Positions 9,031-19,023 of a stretch of 64,000 nt of DNA are shown piece after piece; the first letter of the stretch is position 1; each line of letters begins with the position of its first letter. The DNA comes from Rostratula benghalensis. Taxonomy: Eukaryota > Chordata > Aves > Charadriiformes > Rostratulidae. Both the position numbers and the translations under genes were made by a program. Location of the stretch: the NCBI GenBank assembly GCA_013399305.1, contig VXAI01000802.1:1-64000 (forward strand). Reading direction: 5' to 3'. Below the pieces are notes generated by a model that worked only from the letters and a program-made list of their open reading frames with translations, made no database searches and was not told the DNA's origin.

Positions 9031-10486
9031 CTGATGGTTTCTTAATCCCGGACCAGACCTTGGACCCAACTCCCTTCACTCGCGGCCTGAAATTCCTCCT
9101 TTGCCTCTGCTTCCCGAGGGTCTAAAAGGTCCTTGGTTCTGCTGGCTCAGAGCAGCAACAGTAGCAGTGGCTATCATCTTCCCTAATTTCCTTCAGTCAT
9201 TGCCATCCCGATTCCTATATATCCTCCAGGCCTCCTCGATCAGCTTTTCCAAATCTCTAACTTCTGGTTCTTTTAATTTCTGCAACTTCCTTTTAATATC
9301 CTCTGATGACTGCCCCAAAAACAGAGAGACAAGTTGCTGCTTTCCTATATCCGACAAGGAGTCCAAAGTAGTATATTTTCACATTGCTACCCTCAGTCTT
9401 TCTAGGAAGTCAGTAGGAGATTCTGTTTGTCCTTGTTTTACAGCATACAAGGCTGACCAATTAACAGCTTTCGGTATCACATTCTCCAATCTGAATTTTA
9501 TCCACTCTTGGTACCATTTCAGCTGTTGGTACTCATTGGGATTATTGGGGTCCCAGCCTGGCTCGGATAATAGCACATAATTGTCCACATTCCCAGGCAG
9601 GTTACTTGCTGTATTCTGTGCCTGTACAGAAGTTCGAGCCGTTTTCAATATGAGCTGTTTTTCTGTCTCAGTCAGAGCATCCAGCATTATATCAATATCT
9701 TTCCAGTCAGGGTCCTGATTTTTAACAATTAACTCATATTGCTTTGTGACCCCAGTGGGATAGTCCTGATACCCTTTTACAATTTCCAGTAATCCAAATA
9801 ATTCATTAAAAAAGGGACTTTAATTTGAGTAGATCCTGTAGGACCCATTGCCTGTCTCAGAGGTGCTTGAATAATCAGTCCCACTTTGCTGCAAGTTTGG
9901 ACAGTAATTGGGGTAAAACCTCCTAACGCAACTTCCTGCTCCTCCTCACTCAATGTCTCATCTTCTCCTGGAGGAGGGCTCACAGGATCCCTGCCTCTAT
10001 GGGGGAACAAATAATCCTCTATCCTTTCCTCAGGTTCTTTGTTTTTTCTATCTGGAATCTTCAAGCACCTCTGTCCTATACTACATGCCGAACAACCATG
10101 CCGCATCTTTCCCTGTACCTTCTTATTTCCTTTTCTAATGCCAATACAAGTGAATCCTGGGGAGCTAAATTTATACCGCACTCCTTCTGCCACTCTGGGT
10201 GATTTCGTAAAGTGAAAAACATATCTGCATACATTACTTTGTCCCATTTTCCCTCGCGTCTCAGAAACAACATCAATTGCAACAAGGTGTTATAGTCTAA
10301 TGTACCATTAAATGGCCATTTTTCTCCATCTCCTAACTTATAAAGTGGCCACCATCGATTACAATACTTAATAAGTGTTTTCTTGTCCACACTCCCACCT
10401 GGTGGACCCCCCATCTCCTTCCAGTGACACAGTATACACCCTAATGGGCTCTTCTTCAAAACACCCCCACTCTGCTGTCCTCCCAT
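9031..10486 (-). pseudogene. gag: Gag (matrix to capsid) of gamma-like provirus
   Basis: The likely start is the ATG ending at 10486, which opens MGGQQSGGVLKKSPLG with Gly2 for myristoylation. The matrix domain follows (10076-10486; PPGGSVDKKTLIKYCNRWWPLY). A second frame (9777-10247) carries an acidic, proline-containing linker (SPPPGEDETLSEEEQE) and a capsid start with PLRQAMGPTGST. A third frame (9379-9687) has the capsid C-terminus with the major homology region KQGQTESPTDFLERLR. At least two frameshifts therefore split Gag, and more stops lie before the zinc knuckle at 8989-9030. The domain order matrix, linker, capsid, nucleocapsid is typical for gamma-like viruses. Confidence 0.8.
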
Positions 10487-11427
10487 TTTACAGATTCAAA
10501 ATCCTATTTCTTAGCCAACAGTTTCTTTGAGGCCACACTTTACTCTCACTGTATAAGAAGACCTTCCTGTATTACCCCACACTCTCCAAATGTCACCCTC
10601 AGGGCAACTTAAAACTTTTGCTAAACTTTACTCACAATATCTGGTTATGCCACATACATTCTAACACCTCTGTGGGTCTGTAGGAATGATCAGGGTGTAC
10701 CAGACACCCGCCTAGGAGACACACTCAGATACAGCCTGGACAAGGATCACAATATTTTTACAACAAAACAGATGCAATACTATCCCAATAAAAACCCCAA
10801 AAATCAGCATCACCACAACATTACCTGAAAACATTTAAAACAAACACCCACAACTCCAATAATCAGCTAAATTTCTACAATTTTACACCTGCTTTGTTCA
10901 TCTCTGGCCGTACTCGTCATGGGATAACAGAACCGCAGATCAGAACTCTGCATTCGCTTCGCAGCTCTGCTGCATCTCAGTCACTCAAATCACACACACA
11001 AGAGCAAGCCCCATTCATTCTCACACTTTTCATCAAATCCAAATCAGTTTTCAATAAATGATTCCTTTAAACAGTTCCAACTTCAATATCAAAATTAAAC
11101 AAGAACTTCAGCCCTTTTTGCCTTCACAACCAAGACCTCCTTAATTCCATGGGCTGCAATGTATGCCTAAAAGACGCTAGCAGTCCGGCATACACTTACC
11201 CCGCATTAATGACTTACAATAACTCGCATTAACGGCTTACAGGTAGCAACCAAGTGGACATCCCAAACCCTAGACAAAATCTCAAGTTTTAAAAGAATAC
11301 CTTCAATTAGATGGTCCTTGTCTGTCCCCGCAGTGATCCAGTTAAGGAGAGGAGTCTCTCTGGAGAAATCCCCGGGGGTACCCAAGAGAGTCCCAATCTC
11401 AATGGGTCCTGCAGCCGGGCAGAGAGG
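10487..11427 (-). other. Untranslated leader of the provirus
   Basis: About 940 bases separate the primer site from the gag ATG on the minus strand. A leader of this kind normally holds the splice donor and packaging signal. I could not assign either from sequence alone, and no conserved open frame is seen. Confidence 0.5.
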
Positions 11428-11445
11428 GTCCCATCTGGGGTGCCA
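11428..11445 (-). promoter_or_regulatory. Primer-binding site of the provirus
   Basis: Three bases after the 5' LTR the minus strand reads TGGCACCCCAGATGGGAC. Position and the TGG start fit a primer-binding site. I could not assign a tRNA with confidence. Confidence 0.6.
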
Positions 11446-11448
11446 ATC

Positions 11449-12043
11449 TGAAACAAAGAAGCTGAACTCAATAGCCAATGTGACACTCAAGTGCTATTCT
11501 TTATTGCAGCTGGGGTCGCACCGGGATTTTTCCTCAAGGTGCTCCCGCTCAGCCACAATTTCAACAGGCTTATATGTACAAAAGTTTTGCATAGTCATAG
11601 TCTTTTGGCGACATGATTACCATAAGTCCACCTTTCTTAGAACTAATTGCATATTCAGGAGGTGAGTTTCTCCATCGTCTTTGCTGCCATTTATCGACCA
11701 TTCTCAGGAACCACCGTCACTCTGGTGGTCGTTTACTTCATCTGGTGGTCGTATCTTCCTCTTCATCAGTTGTCCCCTAGGTGAACTTGGTTGTTTTGCT
11801 CCCTTTTCTTGCTGACTTGGTAGCTGGTCTTGCTTCAGGCTGGTTTTCTCCAGTCTTGTTGTCTGAGGTCCCTTTTATCTTGTTTTCTAATTCTTCTCAT
11901 GATAAGCAAGACTAGTTACTCCATTGTCTAACAATCATGCTGTAACGTTCAAATGTTGACAGTCCCACAACAGCTTACAACAGATAAACAACTTATTAAC
12001 TACTTTAGTGAGATTCATTAATATCACAAGGCCCTTTATTTCA
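11449..12043 (-). mobile_element. 5' LTR of the gamma-like provirus
   Basis: It pairs with 4465-5043 and has the same TGAAA...TTTCA ends. It contains an extra segment of about 20 bp around 11720-11745 in which CTGGTGGTCGT is repeated, so it is slightly longer than the 3' LTR. Confidence 0.85.
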
Positions 12044-12060
12044 ATTGTGCATATATAAGC

Positions 12061-12754
12061 AGGTACCAGTACAAGTTGGGAACTGTACTGTTGGAGAGCA
12101 GTGATGGGGAAAGGGACCTGGGGGTCCTGGTGGCCAGGAAGGCCAATGGCATCCTGGGGTGTATTAGAAGGGCTGTGGTCAGTAGGTCCAGAGAGGTTCT
12201 CCTCCCCCTCTACTCTGCCCTGGTGAGACCCCATCTGGAATACTGTGTCCAGTTCTGGGCCCCTCAGTTCCAGAGGGACAGGGAACTGCTTGAGAGAGTC
12301 CAGCATAGAGCCACAAATATGATTAAGGGAGTGGAGCATCTCCCGTAAGAGGAAAGGCTGAGGGAGCTGGGTCTCTTGAGCTTGGAGAACAGGAGACTGA
12401 GGGGTGACCTCATGAATGTTTATAAATATGTAAAAGGTGAGTGTCAGCAGGATGGAGCCAGGCTCTTCTCAGTGACGGCCTATGATAGGACAAGGGGCAA
12501 TGGGTACAAGCTGGAACACAGGAGGTTCCATTTAAATATGAGGAAAAACTTCTTCACAGTGGGGGTGAGGGAACACTGGAAGGGGCTGCCCAGAGAGGTG
12601 GTGGAGTCTCCTTCTCTGGAGATATTCAAAACCCGCCTGGACACGTTCCTGTGTGACCTGATCTGGTGTTCCTGCTCTGGCAGGGGGATTGGACTAGATG
12701 ATCTTTCAAGGTCCCTTCCAATCCCTGATAGTCTCTGATTCTGTGATTCTGTGA
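12061..12754 (+). repeat. CR1 LINE 3' part
   Basis: A 5'-truncated CR1 with the ORF2 C-terminus ([17 protein letters not shown], then [13 protein letters not shown], [22 protein letters not shown]) and a 3' end in CTGATTCTGTGATTCTGTGAT. A stop after KGVEHLP at 12346 breaks the frame. It lies directly next to the 5' LTR of the provirus. Confidence 0.9.
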
Positions 12755-13085
12755 TAACATCGGCCTGGGATGGACTCAGGGGCACTTTATTGAATGTGCC
12801 CAGGATTCTTGCCCTGATGTTAAAGATCAAAGCACAGTGGAAAACTCTGCCTGCCAGAATCCTTGAAAGATAGGCCATAAGAGCTTGTGTGAGCACTCTC
12901 ACTCTCTTACTCCCTTGCTAACAAGGACTCCCTTGCTCCACGGTGCCTGCGTCCCCTGTTTGCCTGTTTCTACACCCAGGTGCTGCTTCAGAGATTCCCT
13001 GATCCATGAGGTATTGACATTAAATTTGTGCTTTGCCTTTAATCTGTCATTTTGTTCCTGGGTCTTGCCTGCATTGGCTCACACA
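12755..13085 (+). mobile_element. LTR of a small ERV (approximate start)
   Basis: Its last 100 bases (12984-13085, TGCTTCAGAG...GGCTCACACA) are repeated at 14413-14520. They contain an ATTAAA signal near 13019. Together the pair brackets a reverse transcriptase remnant, as expected for LTRs. The 5' boundary next to the CR1 tail is uncertain. Confidence 0.5.
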
Positions 13086-13249
13086 TTTGGCATAGTTGGC
13101 AGCTCCAGGAACACCCATGCCATGGTTAATAAAAAAGTTGGGGACTGGGGTGGCCACTATGGTGACTCCCCCTATTCTGGGATGGCCCAGGGTGACAAGG
13201 AAACAAATGTGGAATGTGGGTCACCTGTCTTATCCACTCCTTCTCACAG

Positions 13250-13380
13250 GTGGTACAGTGCTTTTTCTGCTTCTGGCCCTCCAACAGGGCAAATAAAAAA
13301 GTTAGCTGACCTTGGCTGTTATAGCAATAAGCAGGACCCTCTCTACATTTCTTGGTATTAACTATAAAGACAGACCGTAT
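13250..13380 (-). mobile_element. Fragment of ERVL-like LTR, minus orientation
   Basis: The stretch CAAATAAAAAAGTTAGCTGACC and its flank matches the reverse complement of the LTR segment at about 44940-45020. It is a small piece embedded in the ERV at 12755-14520. Confidence 0.55.
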
Positions 13381-13499
13381 CTGCTAGAAGCTGACAGGAA
13401 TAGATGGGATCACAACATCAGAAATGTTTCCCCGGTGGCAAAAGTTAGCATTTATGCAAAAAAGTTGACTACTCCCAGCCCCATCACCAGCTAGACATC

Positions 13500-14250
13500 C
13501 CCCCCTGCATCCCGACTGACACCTCAGTGCAAGAGGTTACCTGTCAACAAAAGCAATATATTTTTAAAGGATTGCTTCAGGGATACAAACTCAGTCCCTC
13601 CATTTGTCACCTAATGAGAGCAGCTGATTTAGCAGTGCAGTCGGGTACTGTTACTGTTGTTACTGTTTACCATTCTATTGATGATCTATTGATTATGGCA
13701 GAGTCACAACAAGAAAGTGAGGCAGCTGCCAAATTGCTAGATTATTTGCAGGTCTGAGGCTGGGCAAATAATCCAACGAAAATACAGGGCTCTAGTACTA
13801 CTGTACAATTTTGGGAATAATCTGTCATGGACAGATCAGAAAAATACCAAATCAGGTACAGCAAACAATGCAGCAGTTTCCTGGACCAATCAGAGTAAAA
13901 CAGTTACAGACCTTTGGAGGACTTTTAGGGTATTGGAGAATTTTTATGCCACATTTGCTCATATTAACTTGGCTTTGGCAGAAATTAATGAGAAAGAAAG
14001 TTGTCTGGCAGAAGACCAAGCAACCAGAAGAAGCCTTTGAAGCCTGCAAAAATACTTTTATTGAGCATGCACAATTATACACTCCTAAGCAAGGATTTTC
14101 GTTTGAATTAGTAACAATTCCAGATGATGCAGTCTCAGGATTTTGGCAGATGACTGGGGTGAAAAAATCAGAAAGAACCCCTAGGGGTTTGGTCCAAGGC
14201 ATTACAAGGTTCCCCTATACATCATAGCCCAACTCCTTCTCTTATTTTAC
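13500..14250 (+). pseudogene. pol: ERV reverse transcriptase remnant
   Basis: Open pieces at 13527-13757 and 13811-14227 encode an RT palm with GLLQGYKLSPSICH and the catalytic box YHSIDDLLI, followed by a thumb and connection (KQLQTFGGLLGYWRIFMP and QPEEAFEACKNTFIEHAQLYTP). The two pieces are joined by a frame break near 13757-13811. Upstream RT motif A is not recognisable. The IDD box and the following sequence set it apart from the ERVL-like copies at 22439 and 33900. The exact class is unclear. It copies RNA to DNA in an active element, but this copy is broken. Confidence 0.65.
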
Positions 14251-14412
14251 ATCCTTTGTTAATACCAGATTGTCGAGTTTTTCTGTTTCACGTGTCTTCG
14301 GCAAATACCTGTGCCGTATCTAGAGGAGATAGCACTGGAATGGTGGTATTGGTGTTGGAAACCCAATATCAAATTGAAGTTCAATCTGAAAAAGTACAAG
14401 CCATGTGCAAAA

Positions 14413-14520
14413 TGCTTCAGAGATTCCCTGATTCATGAGGTATTGAGATTAAATTTATGCTTTGCCTTTAATTCGTGCTTTTGTGGTTGTTCCTGCATCC
14501 TGCCTGCATCGGCTCACACA
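14413..14520 (+). mobile_element. 3' LTR segment of the small ERV
   Basis: This is a direct repeat of 12984-13085, with ATTAAA near 14449. Only the 3' third of the LTR is present, joined directly to internal sequence at 14412, so U3 is deleted. Confidence 0.55.
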
Positions 14521-14529
14521 AATCCTTTA

Positions 14530-14830
14530 GACATAAACTGTTGACCAAATCTGAGACTAGGACTGGATCCAGATGCACCTAGACTCCTCTCTGAGAAGGA
14601 GTTTAGAAAGAAAGGCAGGCCTTTCTGAGCCTCTTAACTCAACAGGAGGGTGTCCCTGACAGCTCTGCCTGACCCTGTCCTCTATGCAGTAAAATAACCA
14701 AGTGTGCCTTGCCATCGAATCTTGTTAAAACACTGTCGCATATACCATCAAACTTTGTTAAATCTCTGTTTTATATCAATAAATATATTGCTGCTTCTCT
14801 CTACAAATGAAGTGCATCATTCTGTCTGTG
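14530..14830 (+). mobile_element. Possible LTR 3' region
   Basis: The stretch has a TATATCAATAAATA polyadenylation-like signal near 14775 and lies between other LTR fragments. No second copy was found in the window, so the call is tentative. Confidence 0.3.
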
Positions 14831-14911
14831 ACATTGATAATGTGGAATAAGCTGACCAGAAATTGAGATGTTTCTAGCTTTAGTACAGGAATATAAGAAG
14901 AGAGATATTGA

Positions 14912-15303
14912 TGTGGGCGACGATAAATCTTAAAGGAAGGGATTTGATCCTCGGCCTGGAAAAGTACTGGATCTGTCCTTTCTATGACCTCCAGAGACAA
15001 GAATGCACCCTGGCAAAGTGGAACAAGATAAGAAAAAGTACAAGGACGAAGTACTTGGGAAAAAACATCTTAAGAACATAACAAAAATCATACGAGGATT
15101 TGTTTAAAAAAGTATAACCGATTATAATCGTTAATTAAGCGCATGCACAGCTCATGCACAAGGTATGTAACCAATCAAATAATAGATGGACACGTGTACG
15201 GAAATCTTTATCATATAAATGTAACCCACTTTAGGCAATAAATCGACATTCTCTACACATCATATTGGTGTGCTGATTGTCCGTACTTGCATGAACTACT
15301 ACA
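14912..15303 (+). mobile_element. Solo LTR, 392 bp, class II family
   Basis: It runs from TGTGGGCGA to CTACTACA and matches, end to end, the 392-bp 3' LTR at 30822-31213 in the other orientation. It has GCAATAAATCG near 15236 and a TATAAATG element near 15215. There is no polypurine tract before it and no primer site after it, so it is a solo LTR. A target duplication is not visible. Confidence 0.75.
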
Positions 15304-15719
15304 GAGAGAGACAAAGTTTGTTATGGGATTGCAGAACACAGATGTTTGCTAATAAGTCACATGGATGGACTGAATATCTCATCAATAGAGGTGACAAGAT
15401 GAAATCACTTTTACTTGAGTGAACATGGCCCTGCAAAGAATGCCAAGGCTGTATTTGTCCATGCTGTGGAGGTTGGTGAGAGGTTAAAGAAGAGAAAGAT
15501 GTAGGATAGATGTACCTGACGTAGCTGTTTGATGTGCTATAAAAGAAGCTGTCACTAAAAGGAATTACAGGACGGATGTTTCTTTCTTTACACCTTTCTT
15601 TCCTTATGCCTAATTTAATAACATCCCCACTTTAAAGATTTGCCCTTTTCTAGGAGCAAAAGGAAAAAATACAGCAAGATGGTCAGCGGCTGTGATTTTG
15701 CATGTTTTGTATGCTTGGA
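15304..15719. other. Unassigned sequence
   Basis: No gene or known repeat is recognised between two LTR sequences. Short open pieces are interrupted by stops. Confidence 0.3.
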
Positions 15720-15890
15720 TGTCCTTGTTTGAGGTAAAACAGAAGCAATGTTCTGTTTTACAGTTTTACTTTTACTACTCACGAATATGACACCAGGAGA
15801 AATTGTTACCTTTCCTTTGATTCCTCCTTTATTGGAAAAACCTTTAATCTAGAAGTCTACCTAGGCAGTCTGTGGCATCTCCCTCACTGG
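15720..15890 (+). mobile_element. Fragment of ERVL-like LTR start
   Basis: TGTCCTTGTTTGAGGTAAAA near 15720 matches the first bases of the LTR at 44776. The similarity fades after a few dozen bases, so this is a truncated or decayed copy. Confidence 0.45.
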
Positions 15891-15896
15891 AGATTT

Positions 15897-16044
15897 AGAA
15901 TCATGGAATCATGGAATCATAGAATCATAGAATCATTCACGTTGGAAAAGACCCTTGGGATCATCGAGTCCAACCATCAACCCCACTCTACAAAGTTCTC
16001 CCCTACACCATATCCCCCAACACCAAAGCTGATATTTAAAAAAA
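15897..16044 (-). repeat. CR1 3' tail
   Basis: It shows tandem GAATCATG/GAATCATA octamers followed by the conserved CR1 3' end GTTGGAAAAGACCCTTGGGA. The insertion is in minus orientation and only about 150 bp long. Confidence 0.9.
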
Positions 16045-16589
16045 TAAAAAAACTTAGCTAAACATCTCCTAGGCTTGGTCTTGTCTCACTGCAAGATGGA
16101 TTGGACAGTTTGTTGAGGTTCCTTCCAATCTGAGATTTCTTGGAAAGTATCAGTTGCTCTAAGAGACTGGAGAGAGAAGATGTGAAAATACAGGGTAAGG
16201 CGCTAGAACTTCCATTTATACATTCTCTCTTTAATGCAAAGATTTTACGAAAGTATTTAGTTGTAGGAGCATCTCCTTTTCCTGTACAGTACCATGGCTG
16301 CGATAGGGTGTAAGGTCTTTACTGTAAAAATTGTCATGGCAACCCAAAATGCTGAAGGAGAGCTAAAGGACCCTTGTGGCAGATGGGAAAACACGTGTGT
16401 ATAATCTATAGCATATATATGCAGGGGATCACCCCAATTCTATGTAATGTAATCTATAAGATCCTCCATTGCATACATTTAATGTTATTGGTGTGAGTAG
16501 TCGTATTAGTAAGGTTTAACGTGCATTTAAAATTTTGCAAGGTAAACAAGATATAGGAGAGAAGGAATGGATACACAATCTCACAGTGA
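16045..16589. other. No gene recognised
   Basis: A possible second, decayed CR1 end lies at about 16070-16140 (GTTCCTTCCAATCTGAG). The rest shows no coding signal or repeat I can name. Confidence 0.35.
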
Positions 16590-16958
16590 GATTAATATGA
16601 TTACCAGAAAAAGCACTAGGTTTAGATAAAGACAGTTTAATAGAACAATAACAGAAAAGGAAAATAACAATAATGACACAAGACACTACCCAGTTAGAGT
16701 GCTACCTTCCCAAGCAGTGATTGTGGATCCTCCCCCCTGCTCCCAATCCCCATTTATATACTGAGCATGATATCCATGGTATGGAATATTCCACTTTTTT
16801 GCTTATGCTCCTTTGAAGCTGCTATGGAAAGCTGAAAAGAGTCCTTGAAAAGTATAAACACCACTTAGCAAAAACTAAAACAACATGCATTGTTGGCATT
16901 CCTTTCATAGCAATCACTAGAAAGAAATTTAACTCCTTCCTGGCTGAAACCAGGGCAT
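16590..16958 (-). mobile_element. ERVL-like LTR, minus orientation
   Basis: On the minus strand it starts TGCCCTGGTTTCAGCCAGGA and contains a TATA-like element in the middle. Its distal half resembles the LTR at 37484-37898, with runs such as CAGTTTAATAGAACAATAACA. The ends are approximate. Confidence 0.55.
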
Positions 16959-17397
16959 ATTGTTAATATCCTCATGTATTTTACTGTTATAAACTCAAAA
17001 ATTATTCAAATTCCCCAAAATGATGAATTCTCCTGCTTCATTCTACAACAGCTGTGAGAAATGCTATTCATGCTAGAAAGGCTTTATATTTGTAGGATTT
17101 GCTACCTGCAAAAGAAACAAATAAAAGATTGGTCTTCCAGCAATACATTTGCTAACATAAACATGTTTCACATTTTTTACCGAGAGCGTATCAGAATTAT
17201 AAAATCAGATATGGTTAATGCAGCATTCTATACCATTCAAAGTTCATCAATATTCAGTGCTTGGGAAAGGCCAGTGCAGCAGCAGGCTCACAACCACCAC
17301 TGTGCCAGAACTTCTGAACAAGATATATTCATCTAGCACTGCCTCAGGGGCTACTGATTTGACAGAGATCACGCCATTACTGATTAATCTTCATCTT
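16959..17397. other. No gene recognised
   Basis: AT-rich sequence without long open frames or recognisable repeats. Confidence 0.3.
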
Positions 17398-18823
17398 CAT
17401 CGTACAATCATTCAGGTTGGAAAACACCAACCATCAGCCCCACTCTACAAAGTCCTCCCCTACACCATATCCCTCAACACCACATCTAAATTACTCTTAA
17501 ACACATTCAGGGATGGTGACTCAACCACCTCCCTGGGCAGCCTATTCCAATGCCTGACCACTCTTTCTGTGAAAAATTATTTCCTCATGTTCAGCCTAAT
17601 CCTCCCCTGTTGCAGCTTGAAGACATTCCCTCTTGTTCTATCGCTAATCACCTGTGAAAAGAGACCAGCACCAACCTCTCTACAGTGCCCTTTTAAGTAG
17701 TTGTAGAGAGCAATGAGGTCTCCCCTCAGCCTCCTCTTCCTCAAGCTCAACAGTCCCAGCTCCTTCAATCACTCTTCATAAGATATGTTCTCCAGGCCCT
17801 TCACCAGCTTTGTTGCCCTCCTCTGCACTCGCTCCAGCACCTCGACATCTCTCTTGTGTTGAGGTGCCCAGAACTGGACACATTACTCAAGGTGTGGCCT
17901 CACCAGGGCTGAGTACAGGGGGACAATCACCTCCCTCCTCCTGCTGGTCACGCTATTTCTTATACAAGCCAGGATGCCATTGGCCTTCTTGGCCACCTGG
18001 GCACACTGCTGGCTCATATTCAGCCGCTTGTCCATTAGAACCCCCAGGTCCTTTTCTGACAGAGAGCTCTCCAGCCACACTTCCCCAAGCCTGTAGCGAT
18101 GCATGGGGTTGTTGTGGGCCAAGTGCAGGACCTGGCATTTGGCCTTTTTGAAGCTCATCCCGTTGACATTGGCCCACCCATCCAATCTATCCAAGTCCCT
18201 CTGTGAAGCTTCCCTGCCCTCCTGCAGATCAACACTCCCACCTAGCTTAGTGTCATCTGCAAACTTACTGATGGTACACTCTGTATCCTTGTCGAGATCA
18301 TCAATAAAGACATTAGACAGAAATGGTCCCAATACCAGTCCCTGGGGAACACCACTTCTGACCGGCCGCCAGCTGGATTTAATTCCATTGAGCACCACTC
18401 TTTGGGACCGTCCATCCAGCCAGTGCTTGATCCAGCAGATCATACGTTCATCCAGGCCACGAGCAGCCAACTTTTCCATGAGAATTCTGTGGGGGACTGT
18501 ATCAAATGCTTTTCAAAAGTCCAGGTATACAATATCCACAGTCTTCCCCTCATCCAATAATCGGCTGATCTTGTCATAGAAAGAGATCAGGTTCATCAGG
18601 CAGGACCTGCCTTTCATAAACCCATGCTGACTAGGCCTGATACCCTGGTTGTCCGTTACATGGTTTGAGATGACACTCAAGATAATCTGCTCCATAGCCT
18701 TCCCTGGTCTCGAGGTCAGACTGACAGGTTTATAGTTTCCCAGATCCTCCTTTTTGCCTTTCTTGTAGATGGGTGTTACATTTGCTACCCTCCAGTCCAT
18801 CGTAACCTCCCCAGTTAGCCATC
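17398..18823 (-). repeat. CR1 LINE, 1.4 kb, with ORF2 RT
   Basis: The minus strand encodes the CR1 reverse transcriptase from MDWRVANVTPIYKKGKKEDL through YLDF, then a TGA stop just before KAFDTVPH, then [31 protein letters not shown] and the catalytic FADDTKLGG. It continues to the ORF2 C-terminus and a degenerate 3' tail near 17400. The 5' truncation is at about 18823. In the compared parts it reads the same as the plus-strand copy at 45447-46640, including the premature stop. The part between 17745 and 18344 corresponds to the assembly gap in that copy. Confidence 0.9.
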
Positions 18824-18984
18824 GATTCCACAGAATTAAAGAAAACTATTTAACCACCCTTACTTTACATGTTTTCATAAAGCCTAGAAGAAAATGTAAC
18901 GGTGAATTCAGTTCACTCTGGCCCCTAATCTCTAACCATAAGCAGAAGAGAGAGACACTGCGACTGGGAATACACAGGTCCCCT

Positions 18985-19022
18985 GTTAGAATCATACAAT
19001 TTGAAGGGACCTTAAAGATCAT
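18985..19022 (-). repeat. Short CR1 3' tail remnant
   Basis: AGAATCATACAATTTGAAGGGACCTTAAAGATCATC is a CR1 3' end. It is cut off at 19022, where a second CR1 tail of another subfamily begins. Confidence 0.6.
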
Positions 19023-19023
19023 C

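Larger units (their letters stand above)
4465..12043 (-). mobile_element. Near full-length gamma-like provirus, minus strand
   Basis: Two matching LTRs (11449-12043 as 5', 4465-5043 as 3') enclose, in minus-strand order, a primer site, leader, gag, protease, reverse transcriptase, RNase H, integrase, env remnant and polypurine tract. By eye the LTRs differ at roughly 5% of positions plus a 20-bp insertion in the 5' copy, which suggests an old insertion. Every gene is broken: gag is spread over three frames, the protease and integrase have lost active-site residues, and the RT core is deleted. A clear target duplication is not seen (TTAT versus ATTG). A solo LTR of another family lies inside at about 8330-8630. 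Confidence 0.85.

Noticed and set aside
9101..9580. 159-codon plus-strand frame
   Set aside because: It is antisense to Gag capsid and nucleocapsid of the provirus.
13852..14202. 116-codon minus-strand frame
   Set aside because: It is antisense to the RT remnant at 13811-14227.
15897..15940. Tandem GAATCATG/GAATCATA octamers as a possible CRISPR-like or satellite array
   Set aside because: They are the normal CR1 3' tail microsatellite.
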